Under the pieces are notes generated by a model. That model was not told the DNA's origin and searched no databases. It saw only the letters and a list, made by a program, of their open reading frames with translations. From Posidonia oceanica (lineage: Eukaryota > Streptophyta > Magnoliopsida > Alismatales > Posidoniaceae), in contig JAZBRS010000014.1 of the NCBI GenBank assembly GCA_037176725.1, positions 71,964,501 to 72,028,500 on the forward strand: a DNA stretch of 64,000 nucleotides. The letters are read 5' to 3'. Below are positions 45,301 to 57,134 of this stretch, one piece after another. Both the position numbers and the translations under genes were made by a program. The first letter of the stretch is position 1. Each line of letters begins with the position of its first letter.

Positions 45301-46624
45301 TGTCAAGCTCCGCCGTCTTCTCCGGTCCGCTTCAGGCCGTGCCACGGCTCGCCGACGTTGCAGCAAGCTCCGCCCGGCTCCGGAGCAGGTCGCCCGCCGG
45401 TCGGCACACCTCCAGTGCCCCTCTTCCTCCCTCGACGGCCGCTGGTAGCAACTACTACAGTGGCCGTCATTCTGTGTTGTTACTGTGCACTTATTTTCTG
45501 TTTAGTTAGCTATTTTACCATTAAATTGCATTTTCGGTCCCTGCTTTTGATTTATTGCGTTGATGTCCTGTTCCTGTTTGAAATCAATTTAAATTCGTAT
45601 GTTAACCTTATAAAATTGCATGGAAAAAAACCAAAAATCAGCTAATTGCATGTTGGTCATTTAGTAGTTAAGCTGATTTAAATGCACAGATTTTGCCTTG
45701 ATAAATTGCATTCTTAGCCCCTGTTGTTTCCCTTATTTACAGTTTAATCCTCTGATCTGTTAACTTAGGTTTTATTTACCTATTTTTCTTACTGCATTGC
45801 ATTTTCTTCCCTCACAGTATCTGATTTTTGCATATAGGTCCTTCATGATGCATAGCATGCATTTAAAAGCATATTTTGCTTATAAAATTGCATTTTTGAC
45901 CCTGCATGATTTAAAAATTGCATGTAGGTCCTCTGTTGGTCATTTAACTGCATAGTTTGCTTATAAAATTGCATTTCTCACCCTACATGATTTAAAAATT
46001 GCATGTAGGTCCTCTAGATGATCATAGTATGCATTTGAATGCATAGTTGGCTTTTAAAATTGCATTTTTTTTGCCCCCACATGTTTGGAAAATTGCATAT
46101 AGGCCCCTGTTTGCACCCTAGAATACCTATACCCCTGTCTTGCTGGAAAATTTGCATTTTAAACCCTGTTGATTTCAAAATTGCATATCGACTTACCATT
46201 CAATTTCAAAACCTGTCCTGATGCCTGGCTACCTTGGAAAGTTGCATTTTGAACCCCGCGTTTTGTAAAATTGCATTTAGACCCTCGTCTTTTTCAAAAT
46301 TGCATGTAAGTCCCTTTTTTCTGAAAAGTCACCCCTAAGTCGCTTCTTGCATTCCTCACGCATTGCATCCTTGCATCCGGCATCCTTTGCACATACTCTC
46401 AAGCATTTTTAGCTCCCGTTTACACGGGAGGACCTGTTTTGCACACCCCTTAGGTCCCTTTTACACTTAGATCTTATCTTCTCTCCTGTTCTGGCCCCCT
46501 GCCTTGAAGTCTGGACATCTTCAGATCCGGCCGTTGGATCCTCTCAAGCAAGCTACCTGGGCGACCCCGGCGGAGCGTTCTTCAGTACGGGCCAGTCAGA
46601 TTTCAGATCAGGCATCAGATTCCC

Positions 46625-46633
46625 AAGGTAAGT
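46625..46633 (+). promoter_or_regulatory. Candidate 5' splice site in the LTR of O (AAG|GTAAGT)
   Basis: Perfect plant donor core at the place equivalent to CCAG|GTACGT in Y (6321). The change from GTACGT to GTAAGT keeps a good donor. Confidence 0.4.
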
Positions 46634-46689
46634 CTTCTTGAACTTCGGCAGCGTCATTTTGCATATCATTCGCATTGCATGGCTTTTGC

Positions 46690-47640
46690 GCACTCCGTGC
46701 CGTTTCGTTTTCTTGCACCGTTTCGCGTGCTGCTTTGTTTTCTCGCACCGTTTTGCGTGCCGTTTCGTTTTCTTGCACCGTTTTGCGTGCCCTTTCGTTT
46801 TCTTGCACCGTTTTGCGTGCCCTTTGTTTTCTTGCACAGTTTTGCTTGCCCTTTCGTTTTCTTGCACCGTTTTGCGTGCCGATTTGTTTTCTCGCACCGT
46901 TTTGCGTGCCGTTTCGTTTTCTTGCACCGTTTTACGCGCCACTTCGTTTTCTTGCACCGTTTTGCGTGCCGTTTAGTTTTCTCGCACCGTTTTGCGTGCC
47001 GTTTAGTTTTCTTGCACCGTTTTGCGTGCCCTTTCGTTTTCTTGCATCGTTTTGCGTGTCGCTTTGTTTTCTCGCACTATTTTGCGTGCCGCTTCGTTTT
47101 CTTGCACCGTTTTGCGTGCCGTTTTGTTTTCTTGCAACGTTTTGCGTGCCGCTTTGTTTTCTTGCACCGTTTTACGTGCCGCTTCGTTTTCTTGCACCGT
47201 TTTACGCGCCGCTTCATTTTCTTGCACCGTGTTGCGTGCCCTTTCGTTTTCTTGCACCGTTTTACGTGCCGCTTTGTTTTCTCGCACCGTTTTGCGTACC
47301 GTCTTTGTTTTCTTGCACCGTTTTGCGTGCCGCTTTGTTTTCTCGCACCATTTTGCGTGCAGCCTTTGTTTCTCGCACCGTTTTGTGTGCCGCTTTGTTT
47401 TCCTGCGCCGTTTGCGTGCCGCTCTGTTTTCTCGCATCGTTTTGCGTGCCTCGCCCGTTTCTCACACCGTTTCGCGTGTCTTGCTTGTTTCTTGCACCAT
47501 TCTGCATGCCGACTTTGTTTTTCGCACTGTTTTATGTCCTTGCCTTGTTCCTCGCATTGTTTCGCGCTCTCGCTTCGTTTTCTCACATCGTTTTGCGTGT
47601 CGACCTCGTTTCTTGCATTGTTTCACGTTCTTGCTTCGTT
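46690..47640 (+). repeat. 30-bp minisatellite in the LTR of O, about 30 units
   Basis: Units read CGTTTTCTTGCACCG followed by TTTTGCGTGCCGTTT, with CTCGCACC variants. The right end is more degenerate. Because 30 is a multiple of three, both strands have frames open for over 150 to 380 codons that encode only the repeat. The version in Y is shorter and more diverged. Confidence 0.95.
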
Positions 47641-48194
47641 TCTCGCCCCGTTTTGCGTGTTTTATGTTGTTTCCTCTTGCATGTTGCTTGCATTTCCTGT
47701 TTTCACCGCGGTTTTGTTTTATCGCCTGCATTTGCATATAGGGCAGTGATGCTTACTGCCTGGAGTTCTCACGAGCTAGGTTCTGCCCGGTTTGGAACAC
47801 AGATAGCGTTGCTGAGCGCTTAGATTGCACGTTTACTTTCTTGCATTGCATTCCCTCACTTAGAGCGCACCTTTGAGCATCTAGATAGGCATTCATTGGT
47901 ACTTTGGCATTCAAAATCTGCATTTCCCTGCGTATGCGAGCGTAAGCATAGAAAGACCGATTCTTGGGCGTGTCGGGGGTGCCTAACACCTTCCCCGCGC
48001 GTAACAGGAGTCCTTGTCCTCTCTCTTGGCCCGTAATGACCATACTGCCCTTATCCTAGGCACGAGTCACATCATTTGCATTCATTTGCATCCCATTTCT
48101 TCTGCATTGCCTTGCATTGCATCTTTTACTTGGTTTTGCATGGTTATTCACGCATTTCCCCGATTTTCCTTGTCTCCCGATCTAATTGACTTGG

Positions 48195-48205
48195 TGGCGA
48201 CTTCG
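48195..48205 (+). other. PBS-like word inside the LTR end of O (TGGCGACTTCG)
   Basis: Occupies the same relative place as 7607-7617 in Y and shares its first eight bases with the PBS. Confidence 0.55.
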
Positions 48206-48319
48206 ATTTTGTCTTATCTTCTTCTTTTCTTCCTCTTTTTTCCTTTTTTAAATGTTTTCGAGTTAAGTCTTCCTTCTCGGATATAGCCGCTAATAGTGAA
48301 CCTGATTCTGATCGGTGCA

Positions 48320-48783
48320 CACGAGCTTTGGCAATGTGCATGGATGATCTGAACACCGGGATTACTACACACATGGACAGCTTCTTTGCTGCCTTCTTTT
48401 CTGACCTTTTTTGCTTTGTTTTCTAGGTAATTCGGCAAGTAGTCTCACCCCTTCTGAGTGCTCGATCGATGGATACTCATTCCTTGACGAACCGAGACAC
48501 TCGTTTACTTGGTGCACTCCCCTCTTTTCTGCGCTTCTAGGTTTTGGCCTTAGATGCCTACCTAATTTGTACTAGGGTAACGCATCTGACTCGAGAGATG
48601 TGTGTGGACTTGTTATTCATGAACTGGGAGGGAGCTTCTTATGATTTGCCTCTATCTCAGTGTGGGACCATTTCCTTTCCTTCTCCAACGAAGTGTTTAT
48701 GGGGCGAGGCTAAGGCATGATTCCTAGGCTTCAGCAGCAGTAGGCCCTTTAAGCATGGGTAGTCTAATGGCTCAGTGTGCAAG
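48320..48783 (-). other. Remnant of the M 3' region next to the O LTR
   Basis: About 460 bases lie downstream of the M integrase in its reading direction. I see no gene, repeat or LTR edge. The target duplication of O should begin here but cannot be tested. Confidence 0.5.
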
Positions 48784-50869
48784 TCAAGGGTAGTACCTCT
48801 TGAGGTGCAGTGCATTCCAGGGATATTCAAGCCTAGTGCCATCCTCTCTGGCCAAACAATAGGCATTGCCTGGATATGCCTCAACCACCAAGTATGGTCC
48901 TTCCCAATTTTGTCTCAGTTTCCCATGCTTGCGAGGAAGGATTTCTTTAAGCACCCATTCACCAATATTGAATTTATGTTCAATTACTTTCTTCTTATAT
49001 GCTCTTACAAGTCGTTCTTGGTAGGGGCGTGCATGCTCAGCTGCCTGCAACCGCTTCTCATCTAGCAAATCCAACTGTAGATTTAATAATTGCCTCTTAT
49101 CCTCGGCAGTTATCTCATTGTCGAGTTGTATCCTTGATGAGGGGACCATGACCTCAAATGGGACTACCGTCTCCATACCATAAGTAAGTGCAAACGGAGT
49201 TTGGCCCATAGGCATTCTTATGGAGGTTCGATAGGCCAAAAGGTATCAATTAGCTTATCTATCCAATCATGTCCCTTGGTTTCTCCTACCGTTTTCTTAA
49301 GGATTCGGATTAGTGTTTTATTAGTAGCTTCAGCTTGTCCATTACCCTGGGGGTAATATGGCAATGGATGATGCAATTCAATCTTAAACTTCTTACAGAG
49401 CTTTTGAAGTCTTGGGATACGAAGATTGCGCCATTGTCTGCTACAAATTTCTTTGGGATCTCGAACCTTGAGAGGATATTTTTCCGCACGAACTAGCAAA
49501 GATTTGAAGCTTTGATTTCAATGAACGCTTCTGCTTCAGCCCATTTAGTGAAGTACTCAGTGGCTGAGAGGATGAACCTATTCTGCTTCTCGGTGTCAAA
49601 TGGTCCCACAACATCAAATGCCCACATAGAGAAGGGCCACACCGCTTGAGTCGGATTCTGCTCTGATGCTGGTGCATGTATTCTGTCTGCATGGATCTGG
49701 CACTGCCTGCACCTTCTCACCTTGTTTACGCAATCTGCTTCCATTGTTGGCCAGTAGTACCCCCTGCGCAGTATCATCTTTGCCATGAATTGAGAGCTGA
49801 TGTGTCCTCCACATATGCCTTCATATATTTCTCCGATGATAACTTCAACCTCCTCATAGGTGACGCAACGCAGCTCTATTCTGCTGAAAGACCTTTTGAA
49901 AAGGACCCCAGCTCTCATGAAGTATCTTGTGGCCATCCTTCGAACTGCCTCTTTGTCTTGTGAAGTTGCGTAGTTGGGGAAGATCCCATCTTGAATGTAG
50001 TTCTGAATGTCAAAGAACCATGGGTTCCCATCATCCTCTATGTTGTAGCAAACTTCCAACATGCCTACTCTTGATTCTCCAGTTTTCTGTCTAAGCTCCA
50101 TGGCCCATGGCTCAGTTGAGTCAATGGCAGGCATCCTGTGTTGCTGAACCATTATTGTTTGCTCCCGGATATTGATGGGGAACTCGATTGAGGAAACCAG
50201 CGAAGTGAGAGCATCCGCCAGTAGGTTATGACTCCGGAGGGTGTGGACATACACCACTTGCTGAAACCGTGCCAACAGGAGGCGAGCAAGGCCTTTGTAT
50301 TCTTCTAGCCTTGGATTGAGGGTTCTATACTTGTTCAGAATTTGTCTTAGAACCAATTGGGAGTCTCCAATGAGTTTCAACCGCTTTGCCCCTAGCTCCA
50401 GTGCTAGGCGTAATCCGAGGATCAAGGCCTCGTATTCTGTAACATTATTGGTACTTGTGGCGAAGTTTAGCTGTATTGCTCGAGGAATGAGAACTCCTTC
50501 TAGAGTGAGGAGTGCTACTCCGATGCCTGCCCCTTGTCTGTTGAGTGCTCCATCAAAGTAGAGAGTCCATTGTCGAGTGGGAGACTCGGTGGCCTGTATT
50601 TCCAATATTTCCTCATCGAGGAAGTCTGTTTGGATTGGTTGATAATTTTCTATTGGTAGTTCTGCCAGGTGATCTGCAATGGCTTGCCCCTTGACCGCCT
50701 TCTGGGACACATATTGTAAGTCAAATTCAGTGAGGAGGAGTTGCCACTTTGCCAATCTTCTAGAGAGGGTTGGCTTCTCGAACATATATTTGATTGGATC
50801 CATCTTGGCGATGTAACAGACTTTATGGGCTAGGAAGTAGTGTCTCAACTTTTGAGATGCCCACACCAA
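48784..50869 (-). pseudogene. pol: pol of M, part 2: RNase H and integrase, frameshifted twice
   Basis: The N-terminal end carries the last part of the ancestral RNase H (VWASQKLRHYF). The Tat-type RNase H (LYFDGALNRQGAGIGVA, about 50555-50500) follows. Integrase has a zinc-binding region (GICGGHISSQF, then CRQCQIH, about 49830-49690) and the first catalytic Asp in AFDVVGPF (about 49615). The frame is lost near 49493. The Glu region QAEATNKT continues in a second frame (about 49340), and the C-terminal domain (MAYRTSIRMPMGQTPF to YP) in a third, from 49239 to 48784. The segment with the second Asp is damaged. Not functional. Confidence 0.85.
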
Positions 50870-52430
50870 GGCTAAGTAGTGCTTTTCTATGGCTGTATAC
50901 TTTTCTTCATAACCCAGGAAAGTTCAACTCAGATAGTAGATAGCTTTTTCCTTCTTTCCATCCTCATCATGTTGAGCTAGCACTACCCCTATTGACGATG
51001 CAGTGACTGCCACGTGGAGTAGAAGAGGCTTCCCAGACATAGGCGCTGACAAGACCGGGGGGTCATGAGATATGCTTTGAGTTCATCAAAAGCTTTCTGG
51101 CATTTCTCATCCTAGGTGAACTCCCTTCCTCCTTTCAGTAACTCATAAAATGGCTTACATCGATCTGCATGCTGTGAGATGAATCTCCTGATGAACTGTA
51201 AGCGGCCGATAAGTCCCCTGAGTTCTTTGATGTTTCGGGGTGGAGGCATTTGTGCTATTGCTCTGGCCTTCTGTGGGTCCACCTCGATCCCTCTTTTGTC
51301 GATGATGAAGCCCAGTAGCTTTCCGGCAGTTACCCCGAACACACATTTCTTTGGGTTCATTTTTAGCTGATATTGCCTTGCCCTGCTCAGTACCCTTCTT
51401 AGTGCCTCAAAGTGTGCCTCCCTTGTTCTTGATTTGACCAGGATATCGTCAACATACACTTCCATGCAATCGTGCATCATGTCGTGGAAGATGGCCATCA
51501 TTGCTCTCTAATATGTCGCCGGCGTTTTTGAGACCGAATGGCATGACTACATAACGGTATGTCCCCCACGGTGTGATGAATGACGTCTTCTCTTGGTCCT
51601 CCTCTGCTAGGTTGATCTGGTTGTAACCGGAGAAGCCGTCCATGAAAGATAGCATCTCGAATCCTACTGTATTGTCCACTAGCAAGTCAATATGTGGCAA
51701 AGGGAAGTCATCTTTGGGACAGGCAGCGTTGAAGTTGCGATAGTTAATGCAAACTCGAACCTTCCCGTCGTTTTTGGCTACTGGTACTATATTTGAGACC
51801 CAACTGGGGTACACGACCACCTTGATGAACTTGGCTTTATGAAGTTTGTCGATTTCTTCCTTGACTTTGAGGGCGAGTTCCGGTATTAGTCGCCTTAGCT
51901 TCTGCTTGACGGGTTTGGTTCCAGAGTTTGGCAGAAGCAGGTGTTCCACTAGGGCTGATTGCGGACCAAGCATATCCTCGTACTTGAAGGCCAGCACATC
52001 CACAAATTCTTTCAAAATTTGGACTATTTCCTCCCGCTCTTCTGGGCTCAGGCTTGCACTTATGAGTATTGGTTTTACCTCTTCGATGGTTCCCAGATTG
52101 ACCTCCACGGTCTCTTCCTCAGCTGCTTTGGTTTGCTCATCATATTTGTTCATGAGGTGCTTAAGGAGGTCTGAGTCGGCTTCTTGATCTTCTTCCTCAT
52201 CACTACAGTTAACCAGCTCATATGCCTCCATTCCTGCACACTTCCCAAACCGATCAAATTCTTCTACTAGGAAGACTATGTTAGCAGTAGCCAGCTCCTG
52301 AGGCAATGCCTCCGTGTATTGATACACGCGCACAGTCTTGGAAGCAGTGGTCGAAGTTGACCGCGAGCTGCTAGAACCAACATGGTGATACTCTCCCATA
52401 TTGAGAACAGAAAGTAAATTACTTTTATTC
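50870..52430 (-). pseudogene. pol: pol of M, part 1: reverse transcriptase, frameshifted
   Basis: The frame runs from about 52430 to 51500 with an acidic N-terminal region, then FPLPHIDLLVDNT, SFMDGFSGYNQI and the FGLKNAG block. It shifts near 51510, just before the segment with catalytic YVDD (YVDDILVKS, about 51440), which lies in the next frame down to 51112. Beyond that the connection to RNase H is broken by stops and at least one shift (50870-51111). Pol lies in another frame than gag-pro (stop at 52530), unlike in Y and O. Confidence 0.85.
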
Positions 52431-52503
52431 CTATGAAATGAAAACAATGCGGAATTAAACAAAGTTTTATTTACAGCATCTAGGGGGATGCCCCTAGAGT
52501 TAC
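52431..52503 (-). other. Candidate intron between gag-pro and pol of M
   Basis: On the minus strand GTAACT (from 52503) and a pyrimidine-rich TTTTCATTTCATAG (ending at 52431) bound 73 AT-rich bases. Removing 73 bases would bring the gag-pro phase into the pol phase. Ogre elements are known to carry an intron at this place. Against it, the gag-pro frame already has stops at 52620 and 52530 before this donor, so the true donor may lie upstream or the site may be decayed. Confidence 0.3.
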
Positions 52504-52529
52504 CTCCATCAGTAGAGGTAGGAGCCTTT

Positions 52530-54059
52530 CTAGGCAGGCTCGTCATGGTCGACGTTCCCACCATCTTCGAGAAGCTCCTGGTCGGCCCCTGGATCGGGGT
52601 CAATTTCATGTTTCTGAGGTTACAGCCCTTTAGAGAGATTAGCCGTGAGGCGGCGGACCCTATCTACGAGTCGTTGTGACTTGCGTAGAGTTTGCCCCGG
52701 CCTTTGCTCCAAAGAGGAAGAGATGTCCGCTGCTGAAGGAGGCGGAGGCTTGGAAGCAGCGGTGTCGGAAGAAGAGGGAGAAGAAGAAAGAGGTGGCCGA
52801 TCCAGAGGCTTGGAGGTGGCAGTACCGGAAGAAGAGGGAGAAGAAGAAAGAGATGGCCAATCCGGAGGTTCGGGGGCCGGTGCGCCTAACAGTGGTGGCA
52901 ACAACGTTGCAGTCTGACCTTCGTGAGGCTCTGCTGGCAACTCTTCTGCAGTCTGACCTTCGTGAGGCTCTGCTGGCAATTCAAGTATTTGGAATAACCC
53001 AGAAATGTTTACGTCAGCTGTGTCCTCTGCACTTTGGAGAGTGTGTTTGGTTGATTGCGCCAAAATAATATTTCCCAGGGGGGATGAATTCGGGTCGAAT
53101 ATCCCTATGCTGGTAAAATGTCCTTGTAGATTCCACTGTAATGGTCGTCCGTCGGGGAACTGGTCGAAACCAAGCCCTCCCCTTCCTTCTCTGTCACAGG
53201 CCTTCACTGGCTCCTTCATTCCCTTTCCTTCTGGGCCTAAGCCCTGGCCTTCCTTGTAGCCAATTCTCCTCATGATCTCCCATCCCACATTCATGGAGGG
53301 TCTTTTCCTTTTTGAGAGTTCCTTCCTTTTGTGAAATAGCCTAGGCCTGGCCCACTTGTTCCTTAGCTCGACCATTGATACCACATTCTTGCCCTTTTTG
53401 GCACGGGTCGGCTTTTCTCGCACACTGAACTGGTGCGACAGGTATATTACATTTGCCTCTACTTCTTGGTCTGGTATGTCCCCTGCTATCTTGATGATTT
53501 TCCCATTGTGAGCGAATTTCAGACATTGGTGCCGAGGAGATGATACTCCTTTTAAATTGTCTAGGCATTGTCTCCCCATGATGATCTGATATGGGACATT
53601 GATGTCTATGACGATTAGTTGGGTTAGAACCTGAGCTGGCCCTATCCCTATTTTTGTGGTCCACTTGCCGTGTGCTTTTCTTTTGCTGTCATCATATCCG
53701 GCAATCGTCATATCAATGGGGGTTAAGGAGGCCTCATTTACGCCCAAGGCTCGTATTGTATTTAACGAGCAAATGTTCATTGATGCACCGGTATCTACGA
53801 GCACTTCAAAAATTAAGTAATTGTTTTTAGAAATGGTTACATTCAATGGTGCTTTTCTCCTCTCTTTTGGCGCTAACTCGCTATCAGCAAAGGTAATGAT
53901 AGGTTCTACGAAGGCTGCTGTAGGTATAATATGGAGTTCCTCTGCTGGCATATCCGGGGCGACTTGGGCCTTCTTTAGCACTTCTTGTAGAGCTTTCCGG
54001 TGTTGATTTGAGCTGTTTATGAGGTCATAGATTGAGATTCTGGCCTGTGTCTTCTTTAA
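52530..54059 (-). pseudogene. pro: Second protease-like domain and G-patch of M (PR2)
   Basis: It continues the gag-pro frame after TAG 54060. A segment ISIYDLINSSNQHRKAL matches the pre-protease segment of Y. The retropepsin core has the active-site motif VLVDTGASMNIC (about 53795) with the canonical Asp-Thr-Gly. A G-patch with GYKEGQGLGPEGKGM follows at about 53265. A Ser/Pro-rich tail ends at TAA 52620; the same frame continues as an acidic stretch to TAG 52530-52532, probably the natural stop. The Ser/Pro tail shares about 150 bases with 61350-61500. Confidence 0.8.
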
Positions 54060-55253
54060 CTACTCTAAGTTGTCATATTCCCCTGACCCAGGTCCTACTT
54101 CAGGTCTGACCGGCTCTATTTGCTCTGCTGGTGTTATGATTCGGTTTGACATCCTCCCTCCTCTGGTGATGGGTGCGGCAGCCTCGTTTCCTTTGCACGA
54201 GTCGCTGGATGCTCCTTTCTTGAATGGCCAAGCGAGGATGGACTTCCCCTGTATAGATCCGCCGAGCTCCGGTGGCTTTGTGGCCCTAGCTTGTTGCTCT
54301 GTTGGCACTCGGAAGATTGGGGATGATGGAGCAGTAGTGCTCCAAAATACCGAAGTGTTGAGGGCTGGCGATTGATTTGATGGGGGCCTAGCTGCCCTGA
54401 AAATTGGGGAGACCGGTGGCGACAGCGGCTTGGGATCCCATAATGGTGATTTTCTACATGGCAGACGTTGTGACTCCTCTCCCCGAAGGGTTGCAATTTT
54501 TGGCTCCGGCATCTTGAATGTGCATAGAATCCCTGGTCGAATAGCAGGAATGCTGAGGACCACTCCTTGGTATTTGAATTTTAGCATCTGATGAACCGAA
54601 CATGCTATAGTCCCGACCTCTGCTAGCCAAGATCTCCCTAAGATGAGTGGCTCTAGGACTTCCTCCTTCATGATGATCACCGAAGTGACACTGGTCATTG
54701 GACCGACTGTGATTTCCATGGGTATTATCCCTAGTGCCAATTTCTCTTTCTGATCAAAACCAGTGCACATAAAGGGAGTTCTATCTAGCTTGCCCTCATT
54801 TAGCCCTATGCTCCGGAGTGTGGAGAGAGAACTGAGGCTTCGGCTTGCTCTAGTGTCGACCAATACTCCGTAGAGCACATTATCATTGATGCCCACTGTG
54901 ATGACAAGCGGCAGCTCTTGCTTATGTGGGGGAGGAAGTTTCGAATCTTTGAAGACTATATTTTCCTGTTGAAATTGCTGATTGGCTTTTTGAACTTGGC
55001 TTTCTTCCTTTATATCTTCTTGTGGTTCCTCTACTACTGCTGTGAGGTTGAACTGGCTAAGGAGCTCCTTCACTGTTAGTCCCTCGTCTGCCTCACTGTC
55101 CCAATCATCATCTGAGATTACTTCCCCATGTTCAGCTTGGCTATCCTAGTCCTCCTCTAGTACAACATGGTTGTCCGAGTCCTTTGGCGGATTAGGGAGC
55201 TGCTCATCCTAGAATGCCATGACTTGGTGTTTGGGGAGAGGGTCGCTGTAGAC
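54060..55253 (-). pseudogene. First protease-like domain of M (PR1), degenerate active site
   Basis: Same frame as gag and PR2. A retropepsin fold is suggested by VLYGVLVDTRASRSLSSL (about 54855), where the catalytic triplet reads Asp-Thr-Arg instead of Asp-Thr-Gly. The downstream strand pattern LEPLILGRSWLAEVG corresponds to the LLGRPWL block of Y. About 350 residues separate its Asp from that of PR2. It looks like an ancient duplication of the protease domain. Three stops lie between 55074 and 55256. Confidence 0.7.
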
Positions 55254-57134
55254 CTATTGAGACGTCCCTGTCTGCTTTCTTTGTTTGGCTCTTTTGACCA
55301 GGACATCCCATTCAAACACATCTGCCTCTACCATGTCATAGACTATGTCCCTGAAAGTCCAGCAGTAATTGATGTTGTGACCATGCATTCTATGGAATGG
55401 GCAGTATTTGCTCTGGTCACAATTTGGCAATTCAGGCCTAGCTGGCGAGAACTCGACTGCTTTTGCTTCCTCTAGTTCTATGAACATATCTGCCAGTGTG
55501 ACTGGTAGAGGAGGGTAATGGTCTCTTCTTCCCTTTTTGCATGGCAATGGAGGAGGGACATTGTGATAACTGCTCCCGTTCCCCGTGTTGTTGGGGGGAT
55601 TTCTATTGTTGGCCTCGCCATTTTGATTGCCCCTAGTCCATTGCTGTCGGGGAGCATTCCACATAGGGCAGATTTATTGCTGAGGGGGAGGGTTATTCCA
55701 CGCTTGTTGTTGCTGAGGAGGGCGGCTCCATGCTTGCGGTTGCTGAGGAGGAGGATGGCTCCATGCTTGTTGCTGAGGAGGAGGGTGGCTCCATGCTGGC
55801 TGCTGCTGAGGAGGAGGGTGGCTCCAGGTTGGCTGCTGTGAAGCTAGTATAGCCCTTTGTTCGAACGGCTTGGGTACGGAGCCCATCTTGTTGACGACTC
55901 CGGTCATGCCCTCTACTACCTGTGTTTTTCGGCTCTTCTTTGGCTCCTCCATGAATTCATGTAGATTTTCTTTAACGGAGGCCGCCACTTCATATAAGGC
56001 CGTCGCATTAGGACAGTAGGCATTTACGAGCCCCTTGTTCGTTGGTCCAGTGGTGTTTGCAATGAGGGTCTGGACCACCTATCTCTCTGGAATGGTCAGT
56101 CCTGATTTGGCTGCCATTTCCCGCCATCTGTTGGCGAATGTCACCCAACTTTCGCCTTGCTTCATGTCCTCCTTGCTTAGGTCGTGGAAGGTTGACTTGG
56201 GGTCTATCTTGTGTTGGTATTTTGCGAGGATGCTCTCACTGATTTTATCAAAGCTGCTGAGGTCTTCCTTGGTGAGAGTGAGGAACCAATCCATGGATTC
56301 TCCTTCGAGTGAGTGGAAGAATAGGTGTACCACGAGCCCCAAATCGTGAAAGTAGGGGGCTGACTCCATTTGGAACCACACTAAGTGACTGAGTGGGTTA
56401 GTGGTTCCGTTGAACTTGGGAGTCTTCAGGTACTTGAAGCCTGGAGGTAATTTGAACGGGGGAAACCGGCTCATGTCAAAGTTCGCCGGAGCCTGGGTAT
56501 GTACCTCTAATGCACTGAGCATTTTTCTCATCTCATCCAAATTTGTCATTCCGGCTGATGGGGTCGGGACATGTGAATTGAAGGACGGATGGTTCTGCTA
56601 CTGATGGAGGTAGCTGTTGTAAAAGTGTTGAGGTGTGACCGGCTCGTATTGCGGGGGAGATGCCTGATGGTAGTGATGATCTGGCCTAGGCTGATTGCCT
56701 GCCAAAGGTGGTTGGAGATGTCTTAGATAGACTCCTTCCTTGTATTCGCCATGTGGCATGTAACTATGTTTCTGAATCAAGGGGTTGGCCCTTGAGTTAT
56801 AAGCTCCGTTGAGCACTGTGCCCTGACCTGGGTGGTTTGTGTCCGACGGTGGGTTACCATTTTGTCCCTGGTATAGATCTTCAGGGGTATGGTCTACAAC
56901 TGGCCTTCGTTGTCCTTTACTGAGATGGGGTGGCTGTTGGAGGTTGTTTAGACCTGGTCTCGATGGGGCTGATGTCTCTTCGTTTAAGAACTGGTACATG
57001 GCTTTGTACTGGATTGAGTCCGGATCTATGACTTCTCCGGTGATTGGGTGATAGATTGTGGACTCCTCTCCCGAGGTACTTGTTGAGTCTGACCTCTCTC
57101 TTTCTGGCTGCTCAGCTTCATGGATTTGGTTCAT
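55254..57134 (-). pseudogene. gag: gag of M
   Basis: It starts at ATG 57134 (minus strand). It has an acidic and proline-rich N-terminal region with HPITGEVIDPDS, then a capsid-like domain with FKLPPGFKYLKTPKFNG, HLVWFQMESAPYF and SWVTFANRWREMAAKSG (about 56460-56100). A run of PPQQQ-AWSHP repeats (about 55840-55680) follows, and then a YCPFHRMHGHNINYCW array (about 55400), a C-x2-H-x4-H-x4-C pattern as in Y and O. Stops at 56598, 56079, 55674 and 55254 lie in one frame; at least 56598 fits CAG to TAG. No frameshift is seen in gag. Confidence 0.8.

Larger units (their letters stand above)
1..48319 (+). mobile_element. Element O: old giant Ogre/Tat-like Ty3/Gypsy retrotransposon, 5' part outside the window, split by element Y
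   Basis: The sequence from position 1 aligns with the leader and gag of element Y starting at about 8307. It stops at 1871 and resumes at 30033, in register with the same gag frame. It then runs through protease, reverse transcriptase, RNase H, integrase, an extra ORF, a repeat-rich 3'UTR, a polypurine tract and a 3' LTR starting TGTTGACACC at 42351. The 5' LTR is left of the window, so the target-site duplication of O cannot be checked. O is a relative of Y (same gene order, clearly homologous LTRs) but much more decayed. Positions 1872-30027 inside this span belong to element Y. The right edge is placed at 48319; 48321 is equally possible. Confidence 0.9.
42351..48319 (+). repeat. 3' LTR of element O (about 5.97 kb)
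   Basis: It starts TGTTGACACC after the polypurine tract. It is homologous to the LTRs of Y block by block (CT-rich, A-rich, GC-rich, GCATTT words, donor-like site, CGTTTTGCG minisatellite, conserved end GATCGG). It ends GTGCA at 48319 or GCACA at 48321; without the 5' LTR the exact end is open. No ORF here is conserved with Y. Confidence 0.9.

Noticed and set aside
46675..47823. Open frames of up to 382 codons in the LTR of O, rich in Phe, Cys, Leu and Arg
   Set aside because: They are produced by the 30-bp minisatellite, whose unit is a multiple of three; several frames on both strands stay open and the equivalent in Y is not conserved.
48320..48783. A 3' LTR of M or a target duplication of O
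   Set aside because: No TGT start, polypurine tract or repeat of the 58688-62189 interval is visible, and the 5' LTR of O is outside the window.
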